Source: Paenibacillus sp. FSL R5-0766 | GTDB lineage: Bacteria > Bacillota > Bacilli > Paenibacillales > Paenibacillaceae | Direction of reading: 5' to 3' | DNA length: 64,000 bases | Assembly (NCBI RefSeq): GCF_037971845.1 | Contig: NZ_CP150227.1 | Span: 248,001-312,000 of the forward strand | Part shown: positions 55,319 to 64,000 of the stretch, piece after piece | How the letters are laid out: each line of letters starts with the position of its first letter | Position numbering within the stretch: the stretch's first letter is position 1 | Made by a program: the position numbers and the translations under genes | The notes under the pieces: model-generated | The model's database searches: none | Seen by the model: only the letters and a program-made list of their open reading frames with translations | What the model was told of the DNA's origin: nothing

Positions 55319-56278
55319 ATGAACATTATGGGTCGTATCAAAAAAATACCCGGCGGCTTGCTGATTGTTCCTATGCTGGCCGCCGCGGTCATCAACACGG
55401 TGTTTCCATCGTTTTTTCAGATCGGAGATCCAACAACAGCGCTGTTCACATCGAAAGGTACCATGGTGCTGATCGGTATGATTTTACTGATATCAGGAAC
55501 ACAGCTTAACTTGTCACAGCTTCTGGTGACTTTGAAGAGAGCAGGGGTGCTCTGTATTTCACGTATCCTCATCAGCTGCCTGTTCGGCTGGGCGTTTGTA
55601 CACTTTTTTGGCATAAGTGGGTTCGGGGGTGTTTCTGCGGTAGCCTTCATTGCCGTTCTGACCAGTTGTAATCCGGGATTATATCTGGCCTTGATGAACA
55701 CGTACGGAGATGATGTGGATCGTGCTGCGTTTGGCATTCTGAATCTAATCGCCGTACCGATTATTCCGGTTATGATATTGAATTCGGCAAGCGGTGTCGG
55801 TATCGATTACCTCAGTGTACTTGCTACGCTAGTACCTTTCTTGATCGGGATACTGCTTGGTAACCTGGACAGAAATATACAGAAGATGTTCGCTCCGGGA
55901 ACACTGATTCTGCTGCCTTTCCTAGGTACAAGCTTTGGGTCCAATATTGATCTGCGCATTGCATTTCAGTCCAGTCTGTCCGGTTTGCTGGTCACGGTGT
56001 TATTTTTGCTGATCTGCATGCTGCCGCTCATTGGAATCGATCGCACGATATTAAGACGGCCCGGTTACGCAGCGGCTGCGACATGTTCGGTTGCTGGATT
56101 GTCCATGGTGGTGCCTTCGATGGCTGCCGGGTTCAATCCGGTGTATGCGCCTTATGTTGACACAGCGATCGCCCAGATTGCGTTTGCCGTGATCCTGACA
56201 TCAGTGACCGTGCCTTATATCGTGAAGCGTTTGGCTGGAGGAACAGCGACGGAAGCTTCTGCTTCAACAAATCACTAG
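55319..56278 (+). CDS. KdgT-family 2-keto-3-deoxygluconate-type permease
   Basis: 319-aa membrane protein with about ten helices. It begins KKIPGGLLIVPMLAAAVINTVFP and contains LTSCNPGLYLALMNTYGDD and AAATCSVAGLSMVVPSMAAG, matching KdgT. It normally imports 2-keto-3-deoxygluconate. Here it follows the GH1 gene by 6 bp, in a beta-glucoside operon with no kdgK/kdgA/kdu genes, so its substrate is uncertain. The upstream RBS is weak, so it probably depends on translational coupling. Confidence 0.85.
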   Translation: MNIMGRIKKIPGGLLIVPMLAAAVINTVFPSFFQIGDPTTALFTSKGTMVLIGMILLISGTQLNLSQLLVTLKRAGVLCISRILISCLFGWAFVHFFGISGFGGVSAVAFIAVLTSCNPGLYLALMNTYGDDVDRAAFGILNLIAVPIIPVMILNSASGVGIDYLSVLATLVPFLIGILLGNLDRNIQKMFAPGTLILLPFLGTSFGSNIDLRIAFQSSLSGLLVTVLFLLICMLPLIGIDRTILRRPGYAAAATCSVAGLSMVVPSMAAGFNPVYAPYVDTAIAQIAFAVILTSVTVPYIVKRLAGGTATEASASTNH

Positions 56279-56330
56279 AAAAAACAGCATGTGTTCTGTC
56301 AGATTATGACGGATCACGTGCTGTTTTGCT
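56279..56330 (+). terminator. terminator of the beta-glucoside operon
   Basis: AAAACAGCA.GTG (from 56281) pairs with CAC.TGCTGTTTT (to ~56327), followed by a T-rich stretch. Confidence 0.85.
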
Positions 56331-56381
56331 TTGTACATCTATATGATCTCCTAGGGGAGGAGAGGGATCGATCGGTTTATT

Positions 56382-57065
56382 TTACAGACCCAGCAGTTGT
56401 TTAACACTTTCAGCTACAGCTTTGCTGGATTGCGGATTCTGTCCTGTGACCACACGGCCATCTGTTGTGACATAGGAACTGAAGGCAGCAGCTTTATCAT
56501 ATTGTGCAGCGCGTTCTCTCAACGCATCTTCCAACAGGAAAGGAACATACTCAGTTTGTTGAGCCAATGCTTCTTCCTCATTCGTGAAGCCGGAAACGGT
56601 TTTATCGTTGATTAGAAGCAGGCCGTTGGACAGCTTCACATTCAGCAGGGCTGTAACCCCGTGGCACACGCCGGATACAACGCCACCCTTTTCATAGATA
56701 TCACGAGAAAGCTCTTGAAGTTCGGCATTGTCCGGGAAATCCCACATCGTACCGTGGCCCCCTGTGAAGTAGATTGCATCGTAGTCACTCGCGTTTACTT
56801 CGCCAGGTTTCAACGTATTTTTCAATTGGTTCATGAACGTTTCGTTCTCGAAATAGGCTTTGGTGCTCTCATCCAGAGAGTCGCCCAGACTTTTCGGATC
56901 AAGTGGTACGTTCCCACCTTTAGGGCTAACCAGATCGATCTGAACATTGTCATTATGGTCAAACTCTTCAATAAAGTGAGTTGCTTCGCTCAGCCACAAG
57001 CCAGTAGGCTCGTCCTTTGGTGCGTACTTATCTACATTTGTTAGAACAACCAGAATCTTTTTCAT
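56382..57065 (-). CDS. DJ-1/PfpI-family protein (Hsp31/glyoxalase-III-like)
   Basis: 227 aa. Nucleophile elbow with C134 in SGVCHGV. EPTGLWLSEATHF and SPKGGNVPLDPKSL are typical of the Hsp31/YDR533C branch, active in methylglyoxal detoxification or as chaperones. RBS GGGAGGTTTTTAT. A palindrome TAGATT-N6-AATCTA lies at 57120-57137 upstream. Confidence 0.9.
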   Translation of the reverse strand: MKKILVVLTNVDKYAPKDEPTGLWLSEATHFIEEFDHNDNVQIDLVSPKGGNVPLDPKSLGDSLDESTKAYFENETFMNQLKNTLKPGEVNASDYDAIYFTGGHGTMWDFPDNAELQELSRDIYEKGGVVSGVCHGVTALLNVKLSNGLLLINDKTVSGFTNEEEALAQQTEYVPFLLEDALRERAAQYDKAAAFSSYVTTDGRVVTGQNPQSSKAVAESVKQLLGL

Positions 57066-57447
57066 ATAAAAACCTCCCGTAAAATATATATCATCAATTT
57101 ATATTAAATATCACAAAATTAGATTGTGTAAAATCTATTATTAAATATAACATAACCTTTTTCTAAAGTAAAATCATGAACGTATCGTCGTTCTCCAATG
57201 TGACTTTCATGCGTAGGAGTAAAGAACAAACTAGTAGTAGTAAATATGCCGTAAAAATATAGTTTTACTTATTATGCCCTGCTTAATTTACTCAAATTGT
57301 AAGCCGAGGTAGGCGTGTGTAAGGGGAATCTTAATTAATTCAAATTTGAAGTTAATTTGATTGAACAACTAGTTCTTTTGATTTAGAATGGCGGAAGATG
57401 CCAACGAAAAACTGGTACATATTACATATATACTTGGAGGAACATTC
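57066..57447. other. 382-bp divergent A/T-rich spacer
   Basis: Contains two short inverted repeats: TAGATT/AATCTA at 57120-57137, near the DJ-1 promoter, and GTAAAA/TTTTAC at 57251-57268. Either could be an operator. No ORF or RNA was recognised. Confidence 0.5.
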
Positions 57448-57912
57448 ATGAAACGTTCAGGCAAATTTTTCGCTTCAACAGTAGTTGCTGCTGTTGCTGC
57501 AGTATCCATCGTCTCTTCAGCTTCAGCGAGCACAGTTTCAGTCTCCAACATTTCTGGCGTAACACCTGTCAACATCAGCAGTATGGATATCGAAACGGCT
57601 TTGATGATGGTTCAGAGCGAACGCACCAAATTGCTGGATGCGCAATTGCAAACGCAAATTCAGGAAGTTCAGAACCGTAATCAACTGATCGCGGATTTGA
57701 ACTCTCAATTGCAGATAGCCCAGCAAAACGGGGATGAAGCAGCTATTCAAAAGCTGAAAGGCCAAATTGATGCAGCGGGCAATTCCCAACAGATGGACAT
57801 GCTTCGTCTGCAGTCCATGTCCAACAAGCGCAATGAAGCGTTTGATGTCATGACGAACTTTGTCAAAAAAATGCAGGATTCAAGATCATCCATCATCGGT
57901 AACATGCGTTAA
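57448..57912 (+). CDS. small secreted coiled-coil protein
   Basis: 154 aa. Signal peptide MKRSGKFFASTVVAAVAAVS with cleavage expected near SASA-STVS. The mature part is Gln-rich and helical; residues ~55-135 have the heptad pattern of a coiled coil (LLDAQLQTQIQEVQNRNQLIADLNSQLQ). No family was recognised. ATG 57448 has ACTTGGAGGAAC upstream; the in-frame reading from 57388 has no RBS. Monocistronic. Confidence 0.8.
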   Translation: MKRSGKFFASTVVAAVAAVSIVSSASASTVSVSNISGVTPVNISSMDIETALMMVQSERTKLLDAQLQTQIQEVQNRNQLIADLNSQLQIAQQNGDEAAIQKLKGQIDAAGNSQQMDMLRLQSMSNKRNEAFDVMTNFVKKMQDSRSSIIGNMR

Positions 57913-57935
57913 GAACGGATGATTAACTGCAACAA

Positions 57936-57988
57936 CACAAAAAGAGCGAAGCCGGAATTTAAATTCCGAAACTTCGCTCTTTTTGTAT
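57936..57988. terminator. bidirectional terminator
   Basis: AAAAAGAGCGAAG pairs with CTTCGCTCTTTTT around an inner GGAATTT/AAATTCC hairpin, between converging genes. Confidence 0.9.
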
Positions 57989-58024
57989 TTCTCTTTTTCT
58001 ATGATATATCTCATCTAATCCAAG

Positions 58025-61000
58025 TTAGCCCGACCAGTCACGACGCCGAGTGAACAGATCCTGCAACTCGTCCGTCGACAATTCGGTAATCCAGTTCTCA
58101 GAGCTTGTGATGATGTTATCGCTGAGCTGCTGTTTGCTCTCCAACATCTCGTCGATCCGCTCCTCCAATGTGCCAAGAGAGATGAACTTATGCACCTGAA
58201 CATCTTTGGTCTGACCCATCCGATAAGCCCGGTCGGTAGCTTGATTCTCAACAGCCGGGTTCCACCAGCGGTCAAAATGGAAGACATGATTGGCTGCGGT
58301 CAGATTCAATCCCACACCGCCTGCCTTGATGGACAGAATGAAGACGGACGGTTGCTTATCCTCAGGCAATGTACGGGATTGGAATTCCTCAATCATACGA
58401 TCCCGTGCCGTTTTGGAGGTACCCCCGTGCAGATACAGCACAGGCTCCTGCAACTCCTGACGCAGTACCTGTTGCAGCATCTGTCCCATACCAATGTATT
58501 GGGTGAAAATCAGGCATCGCTCGCCTTCGTCCCGTAATTCCCGGACAAGCTCCATCAGTCGTTCCAGCTTTGCGGAGCGGCTGATCAGCATTGCCATATC
58601 CTGCGGGCTATACACGTCATAAGCAGATGTCAGTGCGCCGTCTTCGGGTAGTTCCTCCGGTAAAGCCTCTTTGGTCAACAGCAGCGGGTGGTCACACAAT
58701 TGCTTAAGCTGAGTTAGGGCTGAGAGGATCGCACCTTTGCGCTTGATACCTTCCAATTCTTTCATTTTATCCATCAGGGCCTGCACGGATTGGTCATACA
58801 ATGCACTTTGTTCGCCCGTAAGGTGAATATAGGTCTTCATCTCGTTTTTGTCCGGCAGATCAAGCTGGATATTGGGATCTTTTTTCTTGCGGCGCAACAT
58901 GAATGGTTTCACCAATTGCTGTAGATCCTGCATGCGCTGCTCGTCTTTGTCTTTCTCTATGGCACTGATGAAACGAGTCTGGAATGCCCGGGCGTTGCCC
59001 AGATATCCTGGATTGATAAAGTCATAGATCGACCACAGCTCGGACAACCGATTCTCGATCGGCGTACCTGTCATGGCAATGCGGTGTTTCGCCGGGAAAC
59101 TGCGGACAGCCAGCGACTGTTTGGTCTGAGCATTCTTGATATTCTGTGCTTCATCGAGACAGATGCATGACCACGTATAGGTTTGTAACATCTCCTGATC
59201 CAGTGTAGCCGTAGCAAAGGACGTGATAATAATATCCACCTGCTCTGTCTGCTCCCGGAATTCTTCTCCACTTAATCGGCGTGCGCCATAATGCAGACTG
59301 ACATGAATGGAGGGTGCGAAGCGGCTAATTTCCTTTTGCCAGTTGCCCAGTACGGAGGTTGGACAGATCAGAAGTACCGGGGCTTGTCCCGGCTTACGTG
59401 GTTCATGATCCTTGATGTGTAACAGATACGTGATGAACTGAATGGTTTTCCCGAGACCCATATCATCAGCAAGACATGCCCCAAGTCCGAATCTGCGCAG
59501 GAAACCAAGCCATGCAAAACCTTCCTTCTGATACGATCGCAGCTCGGCATGAAGCCCTGTCGGAATGGGTAGGGAAGGTGCGCCGCCTTGTCCGCCCCCG
59601 AGTTGTGCAATAACCCGGTTCAGGTGCTCATTCAGTTCTACTTCCAGCCGAATGTTTTGATCATCCTGTGGTTGCTGCTCTTCCTCGGTTTGTTGTCCTT
59701 CCTTCCATTTCTGGTTGCGATATTCCCGTTGCTCATTGTGCAGCAGATGCAGGTGCAGAATATCCTGGAATGAGAGTCCCTGTTCCCGATCTACACCGCC
59801 CATGGCACGACGTATCTGTTCCAGCAGGTCGGGGTCGAGAGGAACCCATTCTCCACGGAAGCGAACCAGTCGTTCATTACGGGCAACAAGGTCGGCGAAC
59901 TCATCTTCGCTGAGATCGGTGTCACCAATCGCAATTCGCCAGTCAAAATGAATAATCGAGTCCAGTCCAAAGAACGACTGTCCCCGTTCACTGCCTTCCT
60001 CCGGCTGCACCTTGGCACGCAGCTTTGGTTTCTTCTTACGGGCTGCTTCCCACCAACCAGGTAGCAGAACTTGCCAGCCCGCTGCGAGCAACCGCCCGCT
60101 ATCCTGCGTCAGGAACTGCCAGGCTTCCTGATCTCCCAAAGGATCACTCAGCACATCGCGTCTACCGCTAATGGAGCTTCCGAGACGCGGCAGATGGGCA
60201 CGCAGCTGATCCAGCCATCCGGCGGAGCGATCCAGAATGAATGGTGTCCATACCTCTGGCCATTCCCCTTCAAGCCTACCCCGTGAATCCAGCATGACTG
60301 GTACCAATACGGCGGCATCCAGCTTATTCTGTAATACCAGTCGCAGTCGCCATGATGGCTCATCCTCATCCGGCTCCTGCAATTGCAGCATGGGTCTGAA
60401 TGGTGCGGCATCCGCTTTCCAGCCAATAGATACGAGCCAGGACTGGGCGTCCATTCCGGCTGTCTTGGGGAGAGTGCCGCGCTCTGGGAACAACTGCGGG
60501 AATTCACGCCGCAGATCCGTTGCAGCTTCTTCCGAACTGTACCAGCGCTGGAATACAAAGGCGGAGTAGGCCGCCCCAAGTCCTTCGGCATAACTCTCGT
60601 CCGTTTGCTGAACCGCTTTGGTAAGCGATGCCCGATCCTGCTTTTTCAAGCTATCCGGGTCCCAGGTCCACTGAAGCTGTCCTGCACGGTATGCCTCGAA
60701 GCTAGGTACGTATTTTCGTTTCTCTATGGAGGATGCCAGTGCTGGAGCTAGTCGAATCAGATGTTCCGCTTGTTCGTCCCACTTCCATTCAATATGAAGC
60801 AGCGTATGCATCTCGGCAAAAAAGGGAATCACTTCTTCCGCAGGCAGAACAACCAGCTCAATCTCCTCAATCTGCCGAACTTCCAGTTCGGTACCGTAGA
60901 AGGAAGGCGCATGCCAAGCGAACAATCGCTGCTTCAGCGACTGTCCTGATACAAAGTGGTGTGTGTTGAGTGCTCCGTAAAACAATGCATCGCCATATCC

Positions 61001-61054
61001 GGTTAAAGCGACGTGAACCTCAATCGTTTCAGTGTAAGGATGAATTAAGCTCAT
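58025..61054 (-). CDS. SNF2-family helicase/ATPase
   Basis: 1009-aa DNA translocase. The N-terminal ~480 residues form the bacterial SNF2-associated domain. The ATPase core starts ~520 (LRSYQKEGFAWL; Walker A DDMGLGKT; Walker B LDEAQNIKN; TGTPIENRLSELWS). The helicase C lobe has RAYRMGQTKDVQVHKFISLGTLEERI. It is equivalent to the B. subtilis YwqA type. The ATG overlaps the stop of the SWIM gene by 4 nt, so both are translated together. Confidence 0.94.
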   Translation of the reverse strand: MSLIHPYTETIEVHVALTGYGDALFYGALNTHHFVSGQSLKQRLFAWHAPSFYGTELEVRQIEEIELVVLPAEEVIPFFAEMHTLLHIEWKWDEQAEHLIRLAPALASSIEKRKYVPSFEAYRAGQLQWTWDPDSLKKQDRASLTKAVQQTDESYAEGLGAAYSAFVFQRWYSSEEAATDLRREFPQLFPERGTLPKTAGMDAQSWLVSIGWKADAAPFRPMLQLQEPDEDEPSWRLRLVLQNKLDAAVLVPVMLDSRGRLEGEWPEVWTPFILDRSAGWLDQLRAHLPRLGSSISGRRDVLSDPLGDQEAWQFLTQDSGRLLAAGWQVLLPGWWEAARKKKPKLRAKVQPEEGSERGQSFFGLDSIIHFDWRIAIGDTDLSEDEFADLVARNERLVRFRGEWVPLDPDLLEQIRRAMGGVDREQGLSFQDILHLHLLHNEQREYRNQKWKEGQQTEEEQQPQDDQNIRLEVELNEHLNRVIAQLGGGQGGAPSLPIPTGLHAELRSYQKEGFAWLGFLRRFGLGACLADDMGLGKTIQFITYLLHIKDHEPRKPGQAPVLLICPTSVLGNWQKEISRFAPSIHVSLHYGARRLSGEEFREQTEQVDIIITSFATATLDQEMLQTYTWSCICLDEAQNIKNAQTKQSLAVRSFPAKHRIAMTGTPIENRLSELWSIYDFINPGYLGNARAFQTRFISAIEKDKDEQRMQDLQQLVKPFMLRRKKKDPNIQLDLPDKNEMKTYIHLTGEQSALYDQSVQALMDKMKELEGIKRKGAILSALTQLKQLCDHPLLLTKEALPEELPEDGALTSAYDVYSPQDMAMLISRSAKLERLMELVRELRDEGERCLIFTQYIGMGQMLQQVLRQELQEPVLYLHGGTSKTARDRMIEEFQSRTLPEDKQPSVFILSIKAGGVGLNLTAANHVFHFDRWWNPAVENQATDRAYRMGQTKDVQVHKFISLGTLEERIDEMLESKQQLSDNIITSSENWITELSTDELQDLFTRRRDWSG

Positions 61055-62829
61055 GAGATCAGTTTACCTTTCCGAAGCTCTTCCTGCAGGGCGCGCAGCC
61101 GACTGTTACGAACGGCAAGTGTGGTGATGAATTGCTCCCAGTGCGCTTCTTGCTTCAACTTTTTATAGATTTTGGACAGACGTTTCAGTAGCTTCACCGC
61201 CGCTTTGTATCCGTCTCTGTTTTTGTGTCCGATATAACGCTCCACTGCCTGATGATAGAAGGGGAGCAGTAGTTCAGGTGCATCTTTTTCAATCGGTTGC
61301 AGCACCGCTACGCGAAATTCGAGAGGCTCCGTCCCTGTACTCAGCTGAAAATCAATCCACCTGCGCCACTGTCCACGCGAATGCATAGCATCCTCGTAGG
61401 CGGGGCGGGAGTGGGGAAGCATACTGACAAGCGTGTCCCACATGCGGTTCTCTGTATCGGGCAGATGTTGAATGGCCGTGTCCCACAGATGCATGTAATC
61501 ATTCAAAGGCGTATTACGCCGATTCGACAGCAAGGGACCAAGTTGTACCAACCAATCCGCAAGCCGCTTCCATTCAGCCGAATCTGCGAGTACATGGAGA
61601 AAATGCAACAGATGTTCTGGCGGGAAACCGTAGGCCGAGCTTCCATGGATGAGTCGCTGCCATGCCTGATCATCTTGCCCTACATGGAAGTACATCCAGC
61701 TCTGCGCGAGTACGAGTGGTAAAGGCAGTGTCACTGCTTTGCTTGGTCTATCAATACCACTTTCATTACTCTGAGCGCTACCCAAGACACTCCCACCTGA
61801 CTGAGAAGGTGGCGCAGCGGCGGTTATATTGCGTTCTATATCATCTAAGATGGCCTGTTCCGACACTAACATGTCCCGCGACCCTTGCAGCTCAGGTGCG
61901 ATCCAGTTCAACCAAAGTTGTCGATAGATCGGAGTGAAGAACATCATGCTGGCTGTCTCAGGCATCATCTGTTTACGTAAATAAGCTGAGGTTTCGGCCA
62001 GTCTGCTCCAAAGTTGTTCAAGCTTGTTTCCCTTTAGACCTGACAGGTCTAGCGGATGGTTAAAGATCCGCTCAATGTCTTTCAGAAGTGCATCCACCGC
62101 GAGCTGGGCAGGGTAACTCAAGTACACGGGGGTATGCGTGATGGAGTTACGGGCCGGTGGCACGCAGAATCGGATGAGGTGCAGCTGTACATGTAGTTCG
62201 AAAAGTTGGTCCATCGCAGCGTTCAGTCTTGGCTTAATAGCATATAGCTCGTCTGTTGCTTCCTGTACGTAGGACGTGCTTGCTGTGCCAGTACCCAGCC
62301 GTCTCAGACAGGAGTGGAATAACTCATGCCATTCCGAGATTTCGAGATCAGCAAGCTCTGTTGCACGTTCCTTGATCTGGCTGTATTGGTTGTCCGGAAT
62401 GTCCATATCCTGTTGTTCATCGGCATCTGCGTAGCTGGATAGTCCCGCGGACATGGCCCCGACAGGTTTGGTCGTTTGTTTGAGCGCAGTACTGGAGTGC
62501 GCATTCACAATCGCATGCACAGGTCGCTCCAGTTGCTCGGCATAACTCATCAATACAGCCGTCATATGTTTGCATCCTGAACTCACCGGGCAGGTACAAT
62601 GACTTGTAGTCAGGGATTGCATGCTCAGGGTGACCTCGTACTCTTCCGATCCTTGTACAACGGCCGCAATCCCTTGTTGTTCGGAATAGGTTAATGGTCC
62701 CACACGTTTCTGTTTATAATATTGGAATCCGCGCATGATCGTCAGGTTATTAAAATGCTCCGCAACCTGCCTGATCAACTGTTGCCACTGCGCATCATCC
62801 ATCCTCATGTTATTCGGTATGTTCATCAT
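61051..62829 (-). CDS. SWIM zinc-finger protein (YwqB type)
   Basis: 592 aa from ATG 62829, which has CAGGAGATGG upstream; starts to 62907 lack an RBS. The SWIM finger CTCPVSSGCKHMTAVLMSYAEQ near residue 75 (C-x-C...C-x-H) binds nucleic acid or partner protein. The rest is helical and may form TPR-like repeats. It is the partner of the downstream SNF2 protein. Confidence 0.9.
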   Translation of the reverse strand: MMNIPNNMRMDDAQWQQLIRQVAEHFNNLTIMRGFQYYKQKRVGPLTYSEQQGIAAVVQGSEEYEVTLSMQSLTTSHCTCPVSSGCKHMTAVLMSYAEQLERPVHAIVNAHSSTALKQTTKPVGAMSAGLSSYADADEQQDMDIPDNQYSQIKERATELADLEISEWHELFHSCLRRLGTGTASTSYVQEATDELYAIKPRLNAAMDQLFELHVQLHLIRFCVPPARNSITHTPVYLSYPAQLAVDALLKDIERIFNHPLDLSGLKGNKLEQLWSRLAETSAYLRKQMMPETASMMFFTPIYRQLWLNWIAPELQGSRDMLVSEQAILDDIERNITAAAPPSQSGGSVLGSAQSNESGIDRPSKAVTLPLPLVLAQSWMYFHVGQDDQAWQRLIHGSSAYGFPPEHLLHFLHVLADSAEWKRLADWLVQLGPLLSNRRNTPLNDYMHLWDTAIQHLPDTENRMWDTLVSMLPHSRPAYEDAMHSRGQWRRWIDFQLSTGTEPLEFRVAVLQPIEKDAPELLLPFYHQAVERYIGHKNRDGYKAAVKLLKRLSKIYKKLKQEAHWEQFITTLAVRNSRLRALQEELRKGKLIS

Positions 62830-63109
62830 TCCATCTCCTGGGGTAAACATAGGTTCAGTTATCACCACGTCTATGACGTGATGTTGTAAATTTGTTGTAT
62901 CCATCATATCAGTTATGAGCCAATCCGTGCATGGGTTATGAAGAATTTGAAGTTATTTTAGACCAACTGGAATCAGGATGAACACGTCGGTTCTGCTGGC
63001 GGGCGACATGCAAGAATGCACCATATTGTGTATGCTTATGGTATGTATTCCTATCAGGAACGATGCAGGCCGGGGAAACGGCCATATTACACACAACAGG
63101 AGAGAGCAT

Positions 63110-63928
63110 ATGAAAATACTTACGTTAAACACACACGCCTGGGCGGAAGAGGATCAACTGAACAAGATCAGTCAACTGGCTGATTTTATTAATACACATC
63201 AATTCGATGTGATCTCCATGCAGGAGGTCAACCAATCGATGCAGGAAGTCGCGCTTTCTGAAGAAGAACTGAAGATGTATTATGCTACTGAACCCGATGC
63301 AGTGATTAAAAAAGACAACTATGCCTACGTCCTGCTTCAGCAGCTGACAGAGCAATATTACTGGACGTGGATTCCCGCGCATGTCGGGTTTCAAAAATAC
63401 GATGAAGGACTGGCGATCCTTAGCCGGACGCCGATTAAGCAGGCTTTTGGGGAATACGTGTCCCACATGCGGGATTATAACAACTATCGTACACGCAAGA
63501 TTGTGGGAATTCAGACGGTCGTCCAAGGTGAAGCAACCTGGTTTGTGAACGGACATTATAACTGGTGGGATGATGCGCAGGAACCTTTCAAGGGACAGTG
63601 GGAGTTGACGGAGAGCAAGCTTGCCCCCTACATGGACCAGCCGTTATATATAATGGGTGATTTCAATAATGTCGCGGAAGTGCGTGGTGAAGGCTATGAT
63701 TATATGATGAGCAAAGGCTGGAATGACCTGTACACCACAGCATTGCAAAAGGATGAAGGAGCAACCGTGGTGAAGGCCATTGCCGGCTGGGCAGATAACA
63801 AACGCGATCTTCGGATCGACTATATTTTCTCCAATCGTCCGATTCAGGCTAAATCTTCTACCGTGGTCTTGAACGGTAAAAACGGGCCGGTCGTGTCTGA
63901 CCATTTTGGCGTCGCTGTAGAGATATAA
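63110..63928 (+). CDS. endonuclease/exonuclease/phosphatase (EEP) family protein, possibly sugar-phosphate phosphatase
   Basis: 272 aa. EEP motifs: MKILTLNTHAW, MQEVNQS (Glu), GLAILSR, GHYNWW, YIMGDFNN (Asp/Asn) and SDHFGVAV (Asp/His). The NTHAW/HYNWWDD pattern resembles maltose-6'-phosphate phosphatase-type sequences rather than DNA nucleases; substrate specificity is inference. ATG 63110 has CAGGAGAGAGCAT upstream; the in-frame start at 62978 does not. Confidence 0.85.
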   Translation: MKILTLNTHAWAEEDQLNKISQLADFINTHQFDVISMQEVNQSMQEVALSEEELKMYYATEPDAVIKKDNYAYVLLQQLTEQYYWTWIPAHVGFQKYDEGLAILSRTPIKQAFGEYVSHMRDYNNYRTRKIVGIQTVVQGEATWFVNGHYNWWDDAQEPFKGQWELTESKLAPYMDQPLYIMGDFNNVAEVRGEGYDYMMSKGWNDLYTTALQKDEGATVVKAIAGWADNKRDLRIDYIFSNRPIQAKSSTVVLNGKNGPVVSDHFGVAVEI

Positions 63929-64000
63929 CAGCCGTGTGAGCATAAACCGTAAAGGGATATCATCGCAAATACGAAACAAAGCCTCCGCTGACTTCCTGTA

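Overview
The window looks like chromosomal DNA of a Paenibacillus-like Firmicute. The grounds are moderate GC, AGGAGG-type ribosome binding sites with some TTG/GTG starts, Lpl-type oligosaccharide ABC transporters, membrane-bound AraC regulators, LicT/RAT antitermination and an S-layer (SLH) protein. No rRNA, tRNA, CRISPR array or intact transposase was seen.

Positions 1-21.7 kb form a glycan-utilisation locus on the + strand. It holds two GH29 alpha-L-fucosidases, a GH35 beta-galactosidase, a GH3 exo-glycosidase, a GH38 alpha-mannosidase, three xylose-isomerase-like TIM-barrel proteins, a Gfo/Idh/MocA oxidoreductase, a three-gene ABC importer and a two-TM AraC regulator. None of the glycosidases has a signal peptide, so oligosaccharides are probably imported whole and trimmed in the cytoplasm. 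Fucosidase, beta-galactosidase, GH3 and alpha-mannosidase together would suit plant complex N-glycans, which is inference. The spacers in this half (3.4, 4.4-4.6 and 5.7-6.6 kb) carry structured repeats. Two of these, at 4441-4545 and 6461-6552, share a four-helix fold with compensatory base changes and a conserved internal loop, and both end 77-78 nt before a start codon.

Positions 21.7-28.9 kb hold small mixed genes: MerR and CPBP protease, a small HTH protein, a VOC protein, an unknown protein with a possible OB-fold, a bacilliredoxin fused to a membrane segment, and a two-gene unit of an unknown protein plus an HTH-IrrE-like Zn peptidase.

Positions 29.1-38.6 kb form a kdp potassium-uptake operon: a 28-aa ORF, kdpF, A, B and C, then a KdpD split in two, then kdpE. 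The sensor half of KdpD is internally duplicated (two sensor+USP units of about 392 aa). It is separated from the kinase half by a single in-frame TGA. TTTAC boxes in helical phase lie just upstream.

Positions 38.7-46.7 kb contain a GH4 alpha-galactosidase divergent from an AraC regulator. A cobalamin riboswitch with its own terminator follows, and its only downstream gene is a 34-residue remnant of an ABC permease. Next come a 1121-aa secreted Ig-like protein and an SLH protein on the - strand.

Positions 46.9-64 kb hold csaA, udk, a VanZ-like gene, an ECF sigma/anti-sigma pair, a LicT-regulated beta-glucoside PTS operon with two RAT/terminator switches and a KdgT-type permease, a DJ-1/PfpI protein, a small secreted coiled-coil protein, a SWIM/SNF2 pair and an EEP-family phosphatase.
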